The translations under genes and the position numbers were made by a program. The notes beneath the pieces are model-generated. The model was not told the origin of the DNA and did not search any database. It worked only from the letters and a program-made list of their open reading frames with translations. This document shows, in pieces, positions 1 to 5,843 of a DNA stretch of 8,984 bases. The stretch is taken from contig JAFWRK010000025.1 in assembly GCA_017519965.1 (NCBI GenBank), positions 1 to 8,984 of the forward strand. The letters run 5' to 3'. Position 1 is the first letter of the stretch, and each line of letters starts with the position of its first letter. The stretch comes from Bacilli bacterium. Its GTDB lineage: Bacteria; Bacillota_I; Bacilli_A; RF39; UBA660.

Positions 1-158
1 AGAAAGGAATAAAGTCTCCATTATTAGAATTAATATATAATAGATTTAATTATATGTATCACATTGCAAATAAAAGCATTCCTAGAGAACAATGGATAGA
101 TAATAAGAAAATAGATAATTTTATAAAAAATGAATTAAAACTAAAAAAAGGTAATTAA
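1..158 (+). CDS. C-terminal fragment of an unidentified protein
   Basis: An open frame enters from the left edge (first full codon at base 3) and stops at TAA 156-158, giving 51 visible residues. It starts KGIKSPLLELIYNRF and ends in a lysine-rich tail, KNELKLKKGN. The AT-rich codon use matches its neighbours, and the stop sits directly on a transcription terminator, as expected for a real gene end. The pattern 'GI-x-S/T-P-L-L-x-x-I-Y' loosely recalls the C-terminal helical domain of ketopantoate-reductase-like or other 6-phosphogluconate-dehydrogenase-fold enzymes. That is a weak impression from too few residues, and no function is assigned. The gene is convergent with holA. Confidence 0.6.
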   Translation, partial: KGIKSPLLELIYNRFNYMYHIANKSIPREQWIDNKKIDNFIKNELKLKKGN

Positions 159-171
159 AATTACCTTTTTT
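144..171. terminator. Bidirectional intrinsic terminator between the left-edge gene and holA
   Basis: The inverted repeat GGTAAT(150-155)/ATTACC(160-165) is extended by an A-run (144-149) on the left and a T-run (166-171) on the right. The hairpin is therefore followed by a T-tract on both strands. It ends the left-edge plus-strand gene and the alaS-holA transcript arriving on the minus strand. It overlaps both stop codons (156-158 and 170-172). Confidence 0.8.
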
Positions 172-1111
172 ATTTTAAATTCAATATAAATAATTCTATT
201 AAATTATTAGGATCACTATCAGTAGTTTTTAGTTTATAATCCATATCAGCTAAAGTCTTCATTAATTCTAATAATTCATCTTCTGAATAATATCTAGTTA
301 ACTCTTTAGTTTTCTTAATTCTATAAGAATTCTTTTCTCCTAACATACTAGCTATTTCATCATTACTTAGTCTTTGTTTTTCTAATACTTTAACTTGATA
401 GATTATTCTAATCTGTGAAGCAATTAGACCAATTATAGATAATGGTTCAATATTATAATTTAATAATTTAAAATATTGTTCTAAAGCCCTCTTTTTATCT
501 TTTTCAGCTAAAGATCTACTAAAAGCAAAAGTAAGTTCAGTAGAATCTCCTAACTTTTCCATAACTAATTCATCAATATCTTCTCTACTTATAGTTTTTT
601 CTTCATACTTATAATTCTTTAGCTTATTTATTTCATTCTCTATTTTAGATAAATCATTTAAACATTTATTTACTAAGTATTCTATATCAATATTACTAAT
701 CTTATATCCCTTTAATTCATTCTTAGCAAACTTTATAGGATCAAGACTAACACTAATATATTTGCATCTTTTCTTTAACTCTTTAGTAACCTTTAAAGTA
801 TTATTAAACTTTAAACTCCAAATAAATAATAAATTATCAGGATTAGGATTATCAAGATACTTATATAAATGTTCTAGATCATCTTTATTAGACTCATTAT
901 TAACATTTTCCATACCAGTTAGAATAATAATCTTTTTACTAGATAAAAAACTATAAGTATCTAAATCTTCTAATACATTATCAAACTCTACTTCAGATAA
1001 ATCATAATTACTTCTTAAGGCATCGTTAAAATCTAATGATTTAACAATATTATTTATTTCATTTTCTATTTCAAAAAATGATTGTCCTTCTAATAAATAA
1101 TTATTTTGCAT
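170..1111 (-). CDS. holA: DNA polymerase III delta subunit
   Basis: This is the delta subunit of the clamp-loader complex, which opens the beta sliding clamp and loads it on primed DNA at the replication fork. It has 313 residues, slightly shorter than the usual 330-345. The N-terminus (MQNNYLLEGQSFFEIENEI) matches the family's opening beta strand and helix, where the nucleotide-binding-like fold lacks a working P-loop. The middle (about 140-190) is the small helical domain. The C-terminal collar domain is the clearest signature: LIASQIRIIYQVKVLEK (229-245), then LSNDEIASMLG and the ending DYKLKTTDSDPNNLIELFIL (291-310). The ATG at 1111 lies inside the last codons of alaS, with an 11-base overlap and a GGAG at 1122-1125, so translation is probably coupled. 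It is the last gene of the T-box operon and ends in the bidirectional terminator. Family assignment is firm from the C-terminal motifs. Confidence 0.93.
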   Translation of the reverse strand: MQNNYLLEGQSFFEIENEINNIVKSLDFNDALRSNYDLSEVEFDNVLEDLDTYSFLSSKKIIILTGMENVNNESNKDDLEHLYKYLDNPNPDNLLFIWSLKFNNTLKVTKELKKRCKYISVSLDPIKFAKNELKGYKISNIDIEYLVNKCLNDLSKIENEINKLKNYKYEEKTISREDIDELVMEKLGDSTELTFAFSRSLAEKDKKRALEQYFKLLNYNIEPLSIIGLIASQIRIIYQVKVLEKQRLSNDEIASMLGEKNSYRIKKTKELTRYYSEDELLELMKTLADMDYKLKTTDSDPNNLIELFILNLK

Positions 1112-3794
1112 CTCTTAATGTATTCTCCACATATTCTAATATTTCTTTTAAGTTATTACTTGATTTACCTCCACCTTGAGCAAATGTTGGACTACCTCCA
1201 CCATTGCCATCAGCTTGCATAGAAGTACTTTTAACTACCATTCCAGCATTAACAGAACAATTAGATTTAGCTATAAAGTTAACAGTCTTATCTTCTTTAA
1301 CATTAGCAAAGAATACAAAACCATTTTCCATAGTATTAACTAAACTATCAGCAATACTTTTTAATAGATTCATATCTTTATTATTAACTTCCATAACAAT
1401 TCCTAAAATACCATCATAATCTTTAACTTTTTCACGATAAATATCTAAATTGTCTAAAGTCTTCTTAGTCTTTAAATCATAATATTTCTTTTCTAATTCT
1501 TTTACTTCTTGTTGTACATATTGTAGTTCATTTTTAACAAATACAATATCTTTGTATGAATTAGGTTTACTATTATTAATATCTACATCAAACTCTAAAT
1601 CAATTCCATCTTTATTAGCACTTTCTAAAATAGTTTTAGCTTTAGTTAGTAATTTAATAATCTCATCATGATATGGTTTAACAATATCTAATAAAGTATT
1701 CTCAATCTTATTAGCAGTAACACCTTCTATACGGTATGTATTACTTCCTTTAGATTCACACAAAGATATAGCAAATCTTTTAATTTCTTTAGTATTAGCA
1801 ACATGAGTACCTCCACATAATTCAATAGATTTACCTATCTTTACTACTCTAACCATAGAACCATATTTTTCTCCAAATAAAGCCATAGCGCCAATCTCTT
1901 TAGCTTTATCTAAAGGCATAATCTCAGTAGAAACAATAATTTGATCATCAATCATATCATTAACAAAGTTTTCTACTTCTAATAACTTATCATCATTCAT
2001 TTTACCATTGTAAGTAAAATCAAATCTAAGTTTATCTTGATCAACATAACTACCAGCTTGTTTAATAGTATTAGATACTACTTGTTGTAATGAATATTGA
2101 AGCATATGTACAGATGAGTGATTTGCTTCAGTTTCTTTTCTCTTATCTTTATCAAGTACTTCTTCTACTTGATCTCCAACTGATATAACGCCATCTAGTA
2201 ATTTAATCTTATGAATATGTTGTCCATTAGGTCCTTTAAATACATCAATTACTCTAGCTTTAAAGTCTTTTCCAATAAGCATACCAGTATCACTAACTTG
2301 TCCACCTGATTCAGCATAGAATATAGTTCTATTTAAAGCAACATAAGTATCATGGTCACATTTATCAATTATTCCATCTTTAGAGAAAATAGCATCAACT
2401 TTACTTTTTAATCTATATAAGCCATATACAAATTGACTATCATTTTTATAATTTAATAAAACCTCATTTTGAGAAGCCATACTAGTTTTATTCTTAACTC
2501 CTACTTTAGAAGCAGTCTTTTGTCCTTCCATATATTTATCAAATTCTTCTTTTGATACTGAATAACCTATTTCTTCTAAGTATTCAAGAGTAAGCTCAAA
2601 TGGGAATCCATAAGTATCATATAACTTAAATGCATCTTCACCACTAATAGTTTTATCTTTTGATTTATCTACTAATTCTTTTAATCTCTTCTCACCTGAC
2701 TCTAATGTCTTTAAGAATAATTTTTCTTCTTCTAAAACTGTAGCTTCTACAAAAGGTCTTTTTTCTACTAGATATGGATAAGCTTTCTTCATAACATCTA
2801 CAACATCAGATACTATCTTATACATAAATGGTGTTTCCATTCCTATATGTTTTCCAAAGCGTACACTTCTACGAAGTAATCTTCTAAGTACATATCCCCT
2901 ACCAACATTTTCGAAAGCTGCTCCATCTGATAAAGCAAACGTAATTGCTCTAATATGATCAGCTATAACTTTATATTCTTTTTGTCCATTATATGGAACA
3001 TTAGCTAATTCTTCAATATGTTTTATTATTGGTTTAAATAAATCAGTTTCAAAGTTAGAATCAGCATCTTGGAATATACAGCACCATCTTTCTAAACCAG
3101 CACCAGTATCTATATTCTTACTAGGTAATTCTTTATATTCTTCACGAGGAACTCCAGGTTTAGAATTAAACTGACTAAATACATTATTCCAAATCTCAAC
3201 AAATCTCTCTTGTTCATCATCTCTTTTAAATTTTTCTAAAGCATCATGATCAGGATCATATTTATCTCCTCTATCAAAGAATATTTCAGAATCAGGTCCA
3301 CAAGGTCCTTCTCCAATTTCCCAGAAATTTTCTTCTAATGGAATAATATGTTCAGGATCCATACCTACTTCTATCCACTTATTTTTAGCATCTATATCAT
3401 CAGTATAAACAGTAACATATAATAAGTTTTTATCAATATCAAAATAATCTTTAGAAGTTAGTAATTCAAAAGCAAATTCAATTGCTTCATTTTTAAAGTA
3501 ATCACCAATAGAAAAATTACCCATCATTTCAAAAAATGTTTGATGTCTTTTAGTTACTCCAACATTTTCAATATCATTAGTTCTAATACATTTTTGAATA
3601 TTAGTAAGTCTTCTAGATTCTGGTACTACAGAACCATCAAAATATTTTTTTAATGGAGCAACTCCAGCATTTATCCATAATAAACTATTATCATTAACAG
3701 GTACTAAAGAAGCACTATCTACTATCTTATGTCCTTTTTCTTCAAAAAATTTAAACCATAAATTTCTAATATCATCATGACTCATATAACGCAT
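1101..3794 (-). CDS. alaS: Alanyl-tRNA synthetase
   Basis: It charges tRNA-Ala with alanine and hydrolyses Ser- or Gly-tRNA-Ala by editing. At 897 residues it is full length, a little longer than the B. subtilis enzyme. The class II catalytic core comes first: LLWINAGVAPLKKYF (38-52), KCIRTNDIENVGVTKRHQTF (68-87), FFEMMGNFSIGDYF (87-100), GEGPCGPDSEIFFD (161-174) and the NIDTGAGLERW segment (227-237). The tRNA-recognition helices around 275-370 contain GRGYVLRRLLRR. The editing domain has the zinc-site motifs HSSVH (559-563) and CGGTH (660-664). The C-terminal DHHA1 domain carries the glycine-rich stretch GNGGGSPTFAQGGG (863-876). The ATG at 3794 is chosen over Met4 because an AGGAGG lies about 9 bases upstream, inside the GAG-GAG-GAT-GAT codons ending the preceding gene. 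Only 2 bases separate the two genes. It is the third gene of an operon led by an alanine-specific T-box, which fits its role, and it overlaps holA by 11 bases. Confidence 0.98.
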   Translation of the reverse strand: MRYMSHDDIRNLWFKFFEEKGHKIVDSASLVPVNDNSLLWINAGVAPLKKYFDGSVVPESRRLTNIQKCIRTNDIENVGVTKRHQTFFEMMGNFSIGDYFKNEAIEFAFELLTSKDYFDIDKNLLYVTVYTDDIDAKNKWIEVGMDPEHIIPLEENFWEIGEGPCGPDSEIFFDRGDKYDPDHDALEKFKRDDEQERFVEIWNNVFSQFNSKPGVPREEYKELPSKNIDTGAGLERWCCIFQDADSNFETDLFKPIIKHIEELANVPYNGQKEYKVIADHIRAITFALSDGAAFENVGRGYVLRRLLRRSVRFGKHIGMETPFMYKIVSDVVDVMKKAYPYLVEKRPFVEATVLEEEKLFLKTLESGEKRLKELVDKSKDKTISGEDAFKLYDTYGFPFELTLEYLEEIGYSVSKEEFDKYMEGQKTASKVGVKNKTSMASQNEVLLNYKNDSQFVYGLYRLKSKVDAIFSKDGIIDKCDHDTYVALNRTIFYAESGGQVSDTGMLIGKDFKARVIDVFKGPNGQHIHKIKLLDGVISVGDQVEEVLDKDKRKETEANHSSVHMLQYSLQQVVSNTIKQAGSYVDQDKLRFDFTYNGKMNDDKLLEVENFVNDMIDDQIIVSTEIMPLDKAKEIGAMALFGEKYGSMVRVVKIGKSIELCGGTHVANTKEIKRFAISLCESKGSNTYRIEGVTANKIENTLLDIVKPYHDEIIKLLTKAKTILESANKDGIDLEFDVDINNSKPNSYKDIVFVKNELQYVQQEVKELEKKYYDLKTKKTLDNLDIYREKVKDYDGILGIVMEVNNKDMNLLKSIADSLVNTMENGFVFFANVKEDKTVNFIAKSNCSVNAGMVVKSTSMQADGNGGGSPTFAQGGGKSSNNLKEILEYVENTLRDAK

Positions 3795-3796
3795 AA

Positions 3797-4345
3797 TTAA
3801 TCATCCTCCTCGAGTATTTCTTTAAGTCTTTTTAATTCATCATCAATACTACCATTATTTAAAATATAATAGTCAGCAAAAGCTATAGGACCACCTTTAT
3901 AAAGATTTTCTATTTCACTAATATCTCTATATATAATATCTTCCTTCTTAAATGGTCTATCAGGTCTCACAGCTACCCTTTCATATCTAATATTCTTATC
4001 TGTAACAACACAAATAAGTTTTAAATTTTTATATCTTTCTATTAGATATTTATATTCATACCATGAATATAATCCATCTAAAACTACATTACCCTTCTTT
4101 AATTCTTCTTTTATTTCAGGATCTAAAAATTTAGCATAACATTCAGGTCCATGTTCTTTTCTTAATTTTTCTCCAAATTCTTTTTCACTTTTACCATCAG
4201 GAGTTCTTACTATTCCTTCTTGTTCCATTAGTTTATATGTAATACCTCCAAAGTATAATTTAGACCATCCTATACTTTCTAAATAATCAGTAACAACACT
4301 CTTACCAGTACCACTCATTCCAACTATTGCATATAATTTATTCAA
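3797..4345 (-). CDS. P-loop nucleotide kinase-like protein (UPF0200 / dephospho-CoA-kinase type)
   Basis: A small P-loop NTPase of 182 residues from the start chosen here. It opens with NKLYAIVGMSGTGKS, where the Walker A motif GMSGTGKS is at 9-16, typical of nucleoside-monophosphate and dephospho-CoA kinases. A hydrophobic strand ends in an aspartate, VVLDGLYS (87-94), and an arginine-rich lid-like segment, RYERVAVRPDRPFKKED, is near 120-136. The ending FADYYILNNGSIDDELKRL resembles the 'AD-x-x-I-x-N-x-G-s-x-x-x-L' ending of dephospho-CoA kinases and of the UPF0200 family best known from archaea. The substrate cannot be read from the sequence, and it need not be CoaE. The start is uncertain: TTG at 4345 lies 9 bases after an AGGAGG (4355-4360), GTG at 4351 only 3 bases after it, and TTG at 4375 has no clear ribosome binding site. 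With 4345 the gene overlaps the upstream kinase gene by 8 bases and ends 2 bases before alaS, so it is probably translationally coupled to both. Confidence 0.85.
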   Translation of the reverse strand: MNKLYAIVGMSGTGKSVVTDYLESIGWSKLYFGGITYKLMEQEGIVRTPDGKSEKEFGEKLRKEHGPECYAKFLDPEIKEELKKGNVVLDGLYSWYEYKYLIERYKNLKLICVVTDKNIRYERVAVRPDRPFKKEDIIYRDISEIENLYKGGPIAFADYYILNNGSIDDELKRLKEILEEDD

Positions 4346-4889
4346 ATTCACTCGCCTCCTCATCATTTTTAGCAATGAAGTGTGCAGTATTCTTTAATGA
4401 ATCCAAACCCTCATTTTCTAAAATATAATCAAAGTCTTCAAAATCATCTATTGCCTTCTCAGTAATATGATTTCTTTCTTCATCATTTAACATATCATCA
4501 TAATTATTTCTAATTAATTTGATTGTTTTTACTAGATTGAATTTCTTTTTAAAGTATTCAATCTCTTCAGGAAATCTAGCATCAGTAATAATAAATACAT
4601 CAAAAAACTCTTTTAATATATCTATATCTTCCGCCAGTCTATCTAAAAGAAAAGTCTTTTTATTAAGTTTTTCTTTAATAATATCAGTACCCATCTTTTG
4701 TAAAAACTCTCTAGGTTTTTCATCACTATTAGGATCCCAATCAAAGTATTTACTAGCATAATTATATAAAGGATCAGTTATTTGCATTACACAAGGCTTA
4801 TATCCAAACTCTTTTAATTCTTCTCTTAAATATGTACCAAAAGTACTTTTACCACACTTAGCTTTACCAGCAATAATATAAATCTTCAT
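4338..4889 (-). CDS. Deoxynucleoside-monophosphate-kinase-like P-loop protein
   Basis: A cytosolic P-loop kinase-like protein of 183 residues, and the first gene behind the alanine T-box. Walker A is GKAKCGKST (8-16). A strand followed by ITDARFPEE (101-109) matches the 'D-x-R-F/Y-x-x-E' segment of phage-type dNMP kinases. The pattern NHITEKAIDDF (140-150), then FDYILENEGLDSL, matches that family's 'H-x-(S/T)-E...D-x-x-I-x-N-x-G-x-x-x-x-L' ending. By family it would transfer phosphate from ATP to a (deoxy)nucleoside monophosphate; the actual substrate is not visible, and an uncharacterised nucleotide or cofactor kinase is equally possible. The ATG at 4889 has an AAGGAGG 4 bases upstream. That ribosome binding site is complementary to part of the T-box antiterminator. 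The 3' end overlaps the next kinase gene. No phage genes surround it, so a resident operon member is more likely than a prophage remnant. Confidence 0.85.
   Translation of the reverse strand: MKIYIIAGKAKCGKSTFGTYLREELKEFGYKPCVMQITDPLYNYASKYFDWDPNSDEKPREFLQKMGTDIIKEKLNKKTFLLDRLAEDIDILKEFFDVFIITDARFPEEIEYFKKKFNLVKTIKLIRNNYDDMLNDEERNHITEKAIDDFEDFDYILENEGLDSLKNTAHFIAKNDEEASEFE
4355..4360 (-). promoter_or_regulatory. AGGAGG ribosome binding site deciding the start of the UPF0200-type kinase
   Basis: On the minus strand the sequence reads ATGATG-AGGAGG-CGAGTGAAT-TTG. The consensus Shine-Dalgarno sequence lies downstream of the two in-frame ATG codons (4361-4366), so neither ATG can use it. A non-ATG start is therefore implied: TTG at 4345 (9-base spacing) or GTG at 4351 (3-base spacing). 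The site lies inside the final codons of the upstream kinase gene. Confidence 0.7.
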
Positions 4890-4890
4890 A

Positions 4891-5100
4891 AATCCTCCTT
4901 AAAAACAATAAAAGACCAGAAATAGGAGAACTAATTAGCTCGGTACCATCCTATTTTTGGTCTTAATTAACGATAACGGTCATCCCGTAAGACTCATAAA
5001 GTAGCTTCCTAATACTATTATAATTCTTTACACCAACCAGAATCTCTCTTTGATAAATCATATTAGTACTCATCAATATTCAACGTCTTATAAATATTAC
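4891..5100 (-). promoter_or_regulatory. Alanine-specific T-box leader (riboswitch)
   Basis: This 5' leader senses uncharged tRNA-Ala. Seen on the minus strand: Stem I is closed by TAAGAC (5085-5090) with GTCTTA (4988-4993). It contains a GATGAGTA K-turn/GA motif (5067-5074), an AG-rich AAGAGAGA (5043-5050) and the distal-loop motif GGTGTAAAG (5026-5034). A helix CTAATA/TATTAG lies above the specifier loop. The specifier loop reads GGAA-GCT-A with codon GCT (5003-5005), which is alanine, followed by the conserved purine. A small hairpin ACGG/CCGT follows as a possible Stem III. The T-box itself is AGGATGGTACCGAG (4939-4952). Its UGGU can pair with an ACCA tRNA 3' end, which fits an A73 discriminator as in tRNA-Ala. 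The antiterminator folds as TAGGA, bulge TGGTACC, GAGCT, loop AATT, AGTTC, TCCTA. alaS is the third gene downstream. Confidence 0.93.
4901..4964 (-). terminator. Terminator-like hairpin enclosing the T-box antiterminator
   Basis: The 5' arm AAGACCAAAAATAGGA (4949-4964) pairs with the 3' arm TCCTATTTCTGGTCTT (4912-4927): 15 base pairs with one A-C mismatch. An interrupted T-rich run, TTATTGTTTTT, follows at 4901-4911. The shape is that of an intrinsic terminator. However, its upper part is the same TAGGA/TCCTA helix used by the T-box antiterminator, so the two structures nest and do not compete. Whether it terminates transcription is therefore uncertain. Confidence 0.5.
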
Positions 5101-5106
5101 TAACTT

Positions 5107-5135
5107 ATTTTAACATTATATAAATTTTTATTCAA
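5107..5135 (-). promoter_or_regulatory. Sigma-A-type promoter of the T-box/alaS operon
   Basis: On the minus strand there is a -35 TTGAAT (5130-5135), a 17-base spacer and a -10 TAAAAT (5107-5112). This predicts a transcript start near 5100, about 10 bases before the base of T-box Stem I. An overlapping TATAAT (5115-5120) has no -35 at good spacing. The promoter begins 16 bases after the stop of the fic-type gene. Confidence 0.65.
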
Positions 5136-5150
5136 TATGTTTTCTACAAA

Positions 5151-5756
5151 TTATTTTAAATCAAAAGAATTATAAGTAGAATATCCTTCATAATTATAGC
5201 TAGCATCAATACCTTTAATATATATAAGTCTATCATCTACATCAGTAGTCAAAGCATTCTGTAGTAATAAACTTATTTCAGTATTTTTAATTGGACTTCT
5301 TTCCATAGCAAGTAGATAATCCTCTTTATTTACTTTACTCCAATCAATAACACAAGATAATTCTTTTTTTAATATCATATCTAACCAAATTCTAGTACTT
5401 CTACCATTTCCTTCTCTAAAGGGGTGAGCAATATTCATTTCAATATATTTATTAATTATTTCTTCAAAATTTGATTGAGGCATAAGATCAATTTTATTTA
5501 AAATATCATTCAAATATAAAACAGAAGCAAATCTAAAATTTCCTTTAGCAATATTCTCATCTCTTACTTTACCTGCAAAATCATAAATATCATCAAATAA
5601 ATATTTATGTATCATAGCTAAACCTTTAAATGTACCAACTTCAAATTCATCAATCTTTTTAGTATCAAATAATTGAATAGCTTTTAATTTAGTGATTCTT
5701 TCTTCCTCTTTTGCAAGTTCAACTTCGTTAAAAATATTAAGTTTATTATTCAACAT
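5151..5756 (-). CDS. Fic family protein, class III type (self-inhibited AMPylation enzyme)
   Basis: Fic proteins transfer AMP (or another phosphate-containing group) to hydroxyl side chains of target proteins; the target here is unknown. The 201 residues form a minimal single Fic domain. The catalytic motif HPFREGNGRSTR (111-122) is complete: His111 as base, Glu115 and Asn117 for metal and phosphate, Arg119 and Arg122. The target-docking flap segment is about KGNFRFAS (71-78), preceded by the family's FAGKVRDENI. Near the C-terminus SYNYEG (186-191) fits the inhibitory motif [S/T]-x-x-x-E-[G/N], with Glu190 expected to contact a catalytic arginine. This places it with class III Fic proteins, which carry their own inhibitory helix and need no separate antitoxin; no antitoxin-sized gene is adjacent. 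The ATG at 5756 has GAGGTGAT 3 bases upstream. No clear terminator follows, so some read-through into the T-box operon is possible. Confidence 0.92.
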   Translation of the reverse strand: MLNNKLNIFNEVELAKEEERITKLKAIQLFDTKKIDEFEVGTFKGLAMIHKYLFDDIYDFAGKVRDENIAKGNFRFASVLYLNDILNKIDLMPQSNFEEIINKYIEMNIAHPFREGNGRSTRIWLDMILKKELSCVIDWSKVNKEDYLLAMERSPIKNTEISLLLQNALTTDVDDRLIYIKGIDASYNYEGYSTYNSFDLK

Positions 5757-5780
5757 ATAATCACCTCAATAATACAATAT

Positions 5781-5789
5781 ATTATACCA
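5781..5789 (-). promoter_or_regulatory. Extended -10 promoter for the fic-type gene
   Basis: TGGTATAAT on the minus strand is a perfect extended -10 element (TG-n-TATAAT) about 25 bases upstream of the ATG. The hexamer at -35 spacing (TAGTAT) is poor. A TTGACA further upstream (5813-5818) is 26 bases away, too far to act as its -35. Confidence 0.5.
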
Positions 5790-5819
5790 TAAAATAGTTA
5801 AAAATACTATAATGTCAAC

Positions 5820-5843
5820 AAAAAAAGATACAAAAGTATCTTT
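5820..5843 (-). terminator. Intrinsic terminator of the AI-2E family gene
   Basis: On the minus strand AAAGATAC, loop TTTT, GTATCTTT (5824-5843) is followed by a run of T down to 5820. The hairpin overlaps the stop codon at 5842-5844 and separates this gene from the downstream fic promoter. Confidence 0.75.

Noticed and set aside
762..956. Plus-strand open frame of 64 codons inside holA
   Set aside because: It lies opposite a confidently identified gene, has no ribosome binding site or recognisable motif, and is a chance frame.
1204..1419. Plus-strand open frame of 71 codons inside alaS
   Set aside because: Antisense to the conserved C-terminal domain of AlaRS, with no independent coding signal.
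3783..3785. Internal ATG (Met4) as the start of alaS
   Set aside because: It would be about 18 bases from the AGGAGG, whereas the ATG at 3794 is about 9 bases away and gives the family's usual N-terminus.
4519..4761. Plus-strand open frame of 80 codons inside the dNMP-kinase-like gene
   Set aside because: Antisense shadow of a gene with clear family motifs; the hydrophobic translation reflects AT-rich reverse codons.
3797..4889. The two kinases as a prophage remnant
   Set aside because: The dNMP-kinase likeness recalls phage enzymes, but no phage genes, repeats or attachment sites are near, and both genes are interlocked with alaS behind a chromosomal T-box.
5781..5818. TTGACA (5813-5818) with TATAAT (5781-5786) as a sigma-A promoter for the fic-type gene
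   Set aside because: The spacer is 26 bases, far from the required 16-18. The extended -10 alone was kept as the candidate.
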